Source of the DNA: JANOGU01 sp964499865
GTDB lineage: Bacteria; Pseudomonadota; Alphaproteobacteria; Rhodobacterales; Rhodobacteraceae
NCBI GenBank assembly: GCA_964499865.1
Contig: CAZCPY010000016.1
Location: forward strand, 1 to 34,134
Reading direction: 5' to 3'
Length of the DNA: 34,134 bases
The stretch's first letter is position 1; each line of letters opens with the position of its first letter. Below are positions 29,959-34,134 of this stretch, piece after piece. The position numbers were made by a program, and so were the translations under genes. The notes beneath the pieces were generated by a model. That model did no database searches, had not been told where the DNA came from, and was given only the letters and a program-made list of their open reading frames with translations.

Positions 29959-30869
29959 GGGATGTCCCTTTCGATCAGCCCGGTGAAGCGCCGCGCCGCC
30001 CAGGCCCCGGCGATCAGGCGGCAGGAGGGGGCCACGCGGTCCAGCCGCGGCAGGTGCGCGCCAGAGGTCGGACGGCCCGCCACCAGCGCGAGGAAATCGC
30101 GCATCAGGTCGAGGAACATGGCGTTGCGGTCCTGCGCCAGCGGCTCGGCGCCGAAGGTCAGCGCCGCGAAGTCCGCCTCCTGCGCGCCCGAAAGCGTGTC
30201 GATCCGTGCCCGGCGGACCAGGCGGGGGCAGAGATAGTCCATCGCCACCGTTCCCGTGGCGCCCGAGGCCGTGCGCAGCGTCAGGTGGCTGGCCATGTCC
30301 ACGCCGGGATAGGCGGCGTGGCCGAGGCTTTCGACCGCGACCGGCGAAAGCCCGGGCAGCAGCGTCTCGGCCATGTCGATCTCGTGGCAGAGGTCGAGCA
30401 GCACGCCGCCGCCCTGGGCCCGCGCCGCGTAGCTGTCGGAAAAGCGCCAGTCGGCGCGCCATTGCGTCACGTCATGGCCGATGGTGAAGGCGAAGCGGTA
30501 GGCCCCCGACAGGTCGGCCCCGGCGAGGCGGCGAAAGCCTGCGTGGTAGCGCATCATGAAGCCCGCGACCGACCTTTCGGCGACCGGGGCCGCCGTGGCC
30601 AGAAGCGTCTCCAGGTCGTCCGGGCGAAAGGCGAGGGGCTTTTCGATGTAGATCGGCACGCCCGCGGCGGCGCAGGCCGCGACCAGCGGCAGGCGGATGT
30701 CGGTTGCGGTGGCGATCACCGCGGCGTCGACGCCTTTCGCCAGCCGGTTCGCCACGTCCCCGGGCGAGGTCGCGCGCCAGGGCAGGTGGACGACGCCTGC
30801 GCCCAGATGGGCCAGGTTCTCTGCATGGCGGCGCCCGATGGACCCCGCGCCGATGACCAGGACCTGCAT
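29955..30869 (-). CDS. Gfo/Idh/MocA family oxidoreductase
   Basis: A 304-residue NAD(P)-dependent sugar oxidoreductase. Seen: the Rossmann loop VIGAGSIGRRH (5-15), the EKP motif at 76-78 (IYIEKPLAF), and the catalytic-helix segment GGGVLLDLCHEID (153-165) with His162. The ATG follows GGAGGCG. It leads the minus-strand trio with neuA and the SDR, all overlapping. Campylobacter PtmF is a comparable neighbour of a CMP-nonulosonate synthetase; whether this enzyme acts on a precursor sugar or on another glycan component is unknown. Confidence 0.87.
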   Translation of the reverse strand: MQVLVIGAGSIGRRHAENLAHLGAGVVHLPWRATSPGDVANRLAKGVDAAVIATATDIRLPLVAACAAAGVPIYIEKPLAFRPDDLETLLATAAPVAERSVAGFMMRYHAGFRRLAGADLSGAYRFAFTIGHDVTQWRADWRFSDSYAARAQGGGVLLDLCHEIDMAETLLPGLSPVAVESLGHAAYPGVDMASHLTLRTASGATGTVAMDYLCPRLVRRARIDTLSGAQEADFAALTFGAEPLAQDRNAMFLDLMRDFLALVAGRPTSGAHLPRLDRVAPSCRLIAGAWAARRFTGLIERDIP

Positions 30870-30916
30870 CGCACGCCTCCGGCCGCGGACGCTAGCCGCG
30901 GGCCCTGCGGAACGCA

Positions 30917-30950
30917 ACGGCCCGCCCCGGGGCTTGCCGGGGCGGGCCGT
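30917..30950. other. Strong terminator-like hairpin in the gap before tRNA-Val
   Basis: ACGGCCCGCCCCGG and its exact complement form a 14-bp stem around a six-base GGCTTG loop. It sits between the divergent starts of the Gfo/Idh gene and tRNA-Val, so neither gene ends here. Its right arm also contains the TTGCCG -35-like box proposed for the tRNA. Confidence 0.65.
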
Positions 30951-30962
30951 GTTCGCTATCGC
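30934..30962 (+). promoter_or_regulatory. Candidate promoter of tRNA-Val
   Basis: TTGCCG (30934-30939) and TATCGC (30957-30962) with a 17-bp spacer; the -10 box ends 11 bp before the tRNA 5' end. The arrangement matches the other two tRNA promoters proposed here. Confidence 0.45.
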
Positions 30963-30973
30963 GTCGCCTCGCC

Positions 30974-31048
30974 GGGTGGTTAGCTCAGCGGTAGAGCGGC
31001 TCGTTTACACCGAGCGGGTCGGGAGTTCGAACCTCTCACCACCCACCA
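30974..31048 (+). tRNA. tRNA-Val (anticodon TAC)
   Basis: Acceptor GGGTGGT/ACCACCC, D-arm GCTC-AGCGGTA-GAGC, anticodon stem GCTCG/CGAGC with loop TTTACAC giving TAC, T-arm GGGAG-TTCGAAC-CTCTC, discriminator A and an encoded CCA. Confidence 0.96.
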
Positions 31049-31077
31049 CCGCCGCGGGGCCGCCGCGGGCCTGGGCG

Positions 31078-31290
31078 TCAGCCGATGGTGCCGCGCGGAC
31101 GGCCGTCCGACCCGCCCGAGACGGCGGCGGCGACCAGCAGCAGCAGGATGATCGGCACGATGATCCCGGCGGACGACGACGAGGTCGCGGCCTCGACGAC
31201 TTGCGGTTCCATCACCGGCTCGGCCAGGCCGCCGGCAAGGGCGGGCAGGGCGGCGAGCGAGGCGGCGGCGGTCAGCAGGATGCGCTTCAT
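31078..31290 (-). CDS. Tiny exported/membrane protein (70 aa)
   Basis: A 70-residue protein with a signal-like N-terminus (MKRILLTAAASLAALPALAGG), a short spacer (LAEPVMEPQVVEAATSSSS), a strongly hydrophobic segment (AGIIVPIILLLLVAAAVSGG) and a basic tail (SDGRPRGTIG). It would be secreted and held in the membrane by the second segment. Function unknown; similar tiny proteins are common in rhodobacters. It has a GGAGAGACC ribosome site and also overlaps the stop of the related gene upstream (ATGA). Confidence 0.72.
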   Translation of the reverse strand: MKRILLTAAASLAALPALAGGLAEPVMEPQVVEAATSSSSAGIIVPIILLLLVAAAVSGGSDGRPRGTIG

Positions 31291-31532
31291 GTGGGTCTCT
31301 CCGGTTCGGCAGCTTGATGGGTTGGCCAGGGTTCCAGGCGGCGCCTGCCGCCGAAGCCGCCCGAGGCGGCTGCGGCGATCGGCAGCATGAGGGCGACCGG
31401 CACGTCGGGCCCGGCCGGGACGGAAGACGCCGCGGCCGCGGCCGCTTTCATCACGGGCCCGGCGATGCCGCCCGCCAGGACGGGCTGCACCGTGACCGAG
31501 GACAGGGCTGACGCGCCAAACGGCGTCTTCAT
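31287..31532 (-). CDS. Degenerate paralogue of the 70-aa membrane protein (81 aa)
   Basis: An 81-residue protein sharing the layout of its downstream neighbour: MKTPFGASALSSVTVQPVLAGG against MKRILLTAAASLAALPALAGG, IAGPVM against LAEPVM, then a serine/proline spacer, a second apolar segment, and GGFGGRRR against GGSDGRPR. Its hydrophobic segments are weaker, and a 20-residue polar tail runs through the neighbour's ribosome site to an ATGA overlap. An AAGGTGG site precedes the ATG. It may be a duplicated gene in decay or a diverged partner; expression is not certain. Confidence 0.55.
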   Translation of the reverse strand: MKTPFGASALSSVTVQPVLAGGIAGPVMKAAAAAASSVPAGPDVPVALMLPIAAAASGGFGGRRRLEPWPTHQAAEPERPT

Positions 31533-31693
31533 GACCGCCACCTTGCACGAACCCGAGCGAAATGAAAGCGCCCCTGCCGGAGTCGGGCAAAGACGGGGCG
31601 GGGCCCGGAGGCGGGACGACTGTGGCCGATCGGCTACAGCAACGGCCGCAACGGCCCCTCCGGCCACCCGGCCCGGATGCCGGGCGCCCTGCG

Positions 31694-31718
31694 TCCGTGC
31701 ACAGGGTGCCTGCACGGA
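31694..31718. promoter_or_regulatory. Inverted repeat upstream of pirin
   Basis: TCCGTGCA and TGCACGGA, perfect 8-bp arms nine bases apart, centred 76 bp before the pirin ATG. This is a possible regulator site or mRNA hairpin. The rest of the 249-bp gap (31533-31781) shows only a weak TATCTT -10-like box near 31747. Confidence 0.4.
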
Positions 31719-31781
31719 TCACAGGTGCGCAGCTCTGGGTGCGGTCCTATCTTGCGCACAACCCCGGTCAGGAGGCCTGCG

Positions 31782-32720
31782 ATGAGCTGGAACCCCGCAC
31801 TCGACCCCGCGATCCCCGCGGGCGATGCGATCGACGCCATCGAGACGGTGATCGTGCCGCGCGCCCGCGACCTGGGCGGCTTCGAGGTGCGCCGGGCGCT
31901 GCCCGCGGCGGCGCGGCAGATGGTGGGGCCGTTCATCTTCTTCGACCAGATGGGTCCGGCCGAGTTCCTGACCGGGCAGGGCATCGACGTGCGCCCGCAC
32001 CCGCACATCGGGCTGGGCACCGTCACCTATCTGCTGAAGGGCCGCATCCACCACCGCGATTCGCTCGGCACCGACGGCTGGATCGAGGAAGGCGCCGTCA
32101 ACTGGATGCTGGCGGGGCAGGGGATCACGCATTCCGAGCGCATCGACGGGCCGACCCGCGCGGCGCCGCACAGCCTGTACGGCCTGCAGACCTGGCTCGC
32201 GCTGCCCAAGGCGCAGGAGGACGATCCGGCGGCCTTCGTCCATGCGCCGAAGGCGCTGCTGCCGGTGCTGGAGGGCGAGGGCAAGCAGGTGCGCCTGATC
32301 CTGGGCGCCGCCTGGGGCGGGGCGGCGCCGGTCGCGATGCCCTTCGATGTCTTCTACGCCGATGCCGTGCTGGCCCCGGGCGCCCGGCTGCCGCTGCCCG
32401 ACGACCACGAGGACCGCGGCGCCTACGTGCTGTCGGGCGAGATCTCGGTGGGCGGCCAGGTCTTCGGGCCGGGCAGGATGCTGGTCTTCCGCCAGGGCGA
32501 TCGTCTGGCACTGGCGGCGGGGGCGCAGGGGGCGCGGGTGATGCTGCTGGGCGGGCAGGTGATGGACGGACCGCGCCATATCTGGTGGAACTTCGTGGCC
32601 TCGTCCAAGGAACGCATCGACGCCGCGCGCGAGGCCTGGCGGGCGGGCGACTGGGCGCATGGCCGGTTTCGCCTGCCGCCGGGGGATGCGGCGGAATGGA
32701 TCCCCGCGCCCGAGGCGTGA
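31782..32720 (+). CDS. Pirin family protein
   Basis: A 312-residue bicupin of the pirin family. The metal site of the N-terminal cupin is intact: His73 and His75 in RPHPHIGLGTV, and His117 and Glu119 in GITHSERI. The C-terminal cupin has VLSGEISVGGQVFGPGRMLVF and a closing FVASSKERIDAAREAWR. Bacterial pirins include quercetin 2,3-dioxygenases and proteins that modulate central metabolism; the role here is open. An AGGAGG site precedes the ATG. It lies 60 bp upstream of an aldo/keto reductase on the same strand. Confidence 0.92.
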   Translation: MSWNPALDPAIPAGDAIDAIETVIVPRARDLGGFEVRRALPAAARQMVGPFIFFDQMGPAEFLTGQGIDVRPHPHIGLGTVTYLLKGRIHHRDSLGTDGWIEEGAVNWMLAGQGITHSERIDGPTRAAPHSLYGLQTWLALPKAQEDDPAAFVHAPKALLPVLEGEGKQVRLILGAAWGGAAPVAMPFDVFYADAVLAPGARLPLPDDHEDRGAYVLSGEISVGGQVFGPGRMLVFRQGDRLALAAGAQGARVMLLGGQVMDGPRHIWWNFVASSKERIDAAREAWRAGDWAHGRFRLPPGDAAEWIPAPEA

Positions 32721-32780
32721 CAGGCTTGGATCGCCGGCCACGGCGTGCTTGACTGCGCGGAAGCAGGGGGAGGCCGTCAC

Positions 32781-33791
32781 ATGCAGCACCGCAGGCTGGG
32801 CGCGGGCGGGCCCGCGGTTGCCCCCGTCGGGCTGGGCTGCATGGGGATGAGCGCCTCCTATGGCGCGATCCCCGACCCCGCCGCGATGGTCCCCGTGCTG
32901 CGCGCCGCGGTCGACCTCGGTGTCACGCTGTTTGACACCGCCGAGATCTACGGCCCCTTCACCAACGAGATCCTGCTGGGCGAGGCTCTCGCGCCGGTCC
33001 GCGACCGGGTGGTGATCGCGACCAAGTTCGGCTTCACCTTCCCGGGCGACGAGACCACGGCCGTGCGCACTTCGGTCAACGACGGCGTCGATTCGCGCCC
33101 CGACCACATCCGCGCCGCGGTCGAGGCGTCGCTGCGCCGTCTGCGCACCGACCGGATCGACCTTCTGTACCAGCACCGCGTCGATCCCAAGGTGCCGATC
33201 GAGGATGTGGCGGGCGCCGTGGGCGAGTTGATCGCGCAGGGGAAGGTGCTGCACTTCGGGCTTTGCGAGGCGTCGGTCGCCACGATCCGGCGGGCCCATG
33301 CGGTGACGCGCGTGGCGGCGGTGCAGTCGGAATACTCGCTGTGGACCCGCGGGCCCGAGGCCGAGGTGCTGCCCGCGCTGGCAGAGCTCGGGATCGCCTT
33401 CGTGCCCTTCTCGCCGCTTGGCCGGGGATTCCTGTCCGGCGCGGTGGATGCGGAGACGGAGCTGTCCGCGCAGGACTTTCGCGCCGCCCTGCCGCGGTTT
33501 TCGCCCGCCGCGCGGGCGGCCAACGCGCCGGTGGCCGAGGCGCTGCGCGCGCTGGCCGGCGCCCGCGGGGTGACGTCTGCGCAGCTTGCGCTGGCCTGGT
33601 GCCTGGCCAAGGCGCCGATCATCATCCCGATCCCCGGCACCACCAGGGCCGCCCGAATCGCCGAGAACCTGGCGGCGGCCGACATCGCCCTGACGGCGGC
33701 GGAGGTCGCCGCCGTCGAGGTCGCGGTCGCCGCCGTGCCGGTGACCGGCGCGCGCTATCCCGACAGGCTCGAGGCGCAGACCGGGCTTTGA
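32781..33791 (+). CDS. Aldo/keto reductase
   Basis: A 336-residue NADPH-type aldo/keto reductase. Seen: GLGCMGMS near residue 17, the catalytic Asp and Tyr in LFDTAEIYG, the Lys in VVIATKFGF, the active-site His in LLYQHRVD, VGLCEAS-type strand FGLCEASVATIRRAHA, and the cofactor-binding IPIPGTTRAARIAENLAAADI near the C-terminus. Length is typical of the YajO/AKR13-like group. The ATG follows GGGGGAGG. It may be co-transcribed with pirin. The substrate, perhaps a quinone or aldehyde, is unknown. Confidence 0.93.
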   Translation: MQHRRLGAGGPAVAPVGLGCMGMSASYGAIPDPAAMVPVLRAAVDLGVTLFDTAEIYGPFTNEILLGEALAPVRDRVVIATKFGFTFPGDETTAVRTSVNDGVDSRPDHIRAAVEASLRRLRTDRIDLLYQHRVDPKVPIEDVAGAVGELIAQGKVLHFGLCEASVATIRRAHAVTRVAAVQSEYSLWTRGPEAEVLPALAELGIAFVPFSPLGRGFLSGAVDAETELSAQDFRAALPRFSPAARAANAPVAEALRALAGARGVTSAQLALAWCLAKAPIIIPIPGTTRAARIAENLAAADIALTAAEVAAVEVAVAAVPVTGARYPDRLEAQTGL

Positions 33792-33860
33792 AGCCGGACC
33801 GGACTTCGGCACCGGATCCGCCCCGCCCGGACCCCTGAGCGTCCCGGCCCGTGAGCGCCG

Positions 33861-33967
33861 GGCGCTGCCCTCCCCCCTCGTGGCGGAGGAAGAAGGTCGG
33901 GGGCGCCCGGCGGTGAGGTGGAGCCCCCTTCCCCCACCCCCTCCCCACGAGGGGGAGGGGAGGCGCC
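33861..33967. repeat. Intergenic palindromic element, copy C
   Basis: A 107-bp copy in the same orientation as copy A. The right arm (CCCCCTCCCCACGAGGGGGA then GGGGAGGCGCC) is essentially identical to copy A; the left arm is diverged (CTCGTGGCGGAGGAAGAAGG). It occupies most of the 302-bp gap between the aldo/keto reductase and tRNA-Asp. The rest of the gap contains only the tRNA promoter. Confidence 0.75.
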
Positions 33968-34025
33968 TGTCCTGCCGCATCCGGCCGTGGCGGTTGCGAT
34001 CCGGAACGCGTCCGACGGGAACCGC

Positions 34026-34054
34026 TTGACCCCGCCCGGCGGCTGGCATATCCC
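34026..34054 (+). promoter_or_regulatory. Candidate promoter of tRNA-Asp
   Basis: TTGACC (34026-34031) and TATCCC (34049-34054) with a 17-bp spacer, giving a leader of about 33 bases before the tRNA. The -35 box matches five of six consensus bases. Confidence 0.5.
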
Positions 34055-34093
34055 GCCCCCCACATCCGGGCCTGCGGGCATCGGGGGGACCGC

Positions 34094-34134
34094 GGGGTTG
34101 TAGCTCAGTCGGTTAGAGTGCCGGCCTGTCACGC
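34094..34134 (+). tRNA. tRNA-Asp (anticodon GTC), 5' part only
   Basis: GGGGTTG acceptor strand, TA, D-arm GCTC-AGTCGGTTA-GAGT, anticodon stem CCGGC and loop CTGTCAC giving GTC. The gene runs off the window end after the loop. Confidence 0.9.

Noticed and set aside
30974..31048. tRNA-Val as the attachment site of a glycan island
   Set aside because: The cluster lies on the 5' side of the tRNA, not the 3' side. No integrase is present and I see no repeat of the tRNA 3' end inside the window.
31719..34049. 776-codon open frame on the minus strand opposite pirin and the aldo/keto reductase
   Set aside because: It covers two genuine plus-strand genes and a repeat, with shadow-type composition throughout.

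Overview
The window looks like chromosome from an alphaproteobacterium of the Rhodobacteraceae (Rhodobacter/Paracoccus-like). The reasons are very high GC, long spurious open frames opposite real genes, many GTG starts, dense ATGA/GTGA gene overlaps, a zwf-pgl-pgi cluster, a typical rhodobacteral GlxA-type regulator, and short GC-rich intergenic hairpin repeats. This placement is inference from gene content; no 16S gene is present. I see no phage, transposase, plasmid or CRISPR signature.

Region 1 (1-5952, minus strand) reads as one co-oriented block: a MoxR-type AAA+ ATPase, its VWA/metallopeptidase-like partner (GTGA overlap), a short sigma-54 (RpoN) paralogue, and a hydantoinase/oxoprolinase-type protein. 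Region 2 (6175-8194, plus) carries an AlkA-type DNA glycosylase overlapping a carboxylesterase, then an HNH endonuclease. A small secreted YbjN-like protein (minus) diverges from the zwf-pgl-pgi operon (8870-12624), which feeds glucose-6-phosphate into the Entner-Doudoroff/oxidative pentose phosphate route. A LacI-type palindrome lies just upstream of zwf.

Region 3 (12705-18096) holds a RidA-like protein, a small secreted protein, tRNA-Gly(CCC), an arginine-deiminase/DDAH-like enzyme, a GlxA/AraC-type regulator, class II DAHP synthase (first step of aromatic synthesis) and a PAS-domain protein.

Region 4 (18293-30869) is the most interesting. yicC, gmk, a gamma-carbonic anhydrase and a sialic-acid-type synthase (neuB) form a chain of overlapping genes. 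Facing neuB on the minus strand are a glycosyltransferase, a GT25 glycosyltransferase and a sulfotransferase, all overlapping. Diverging from these on the plus strand are an RgpF-like glycan protein, neuC, and two different Kdo-transferase-like (GT30/WaaA) genes, again overlapping. A converging minus-strand trio encodes a Gfo/Idh/MocA oxidoreductase, a CMP-sialate-type cytidylyltransferase (neuA) and an SDR. Together they contain the NeuC-NeuB-NeuA steps to a CMP-nonulosonic acid plus candidate transferases and a sulfotransferase. I infer a nonulosonate-containing, possibly sulfated, LPS or surface glycan.

Region 5 (30974-34134) has tRNA-Val(TAC), two overlapping tiny membrane/secreted paralogues, a pirin, an aldo/keto reductase, and the start of tRNA-Asp(GTC) cut by the window end. 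A palindromic intergenic element of about 108 bp occurs three times (window start, 17300-17408, 33861-33967).
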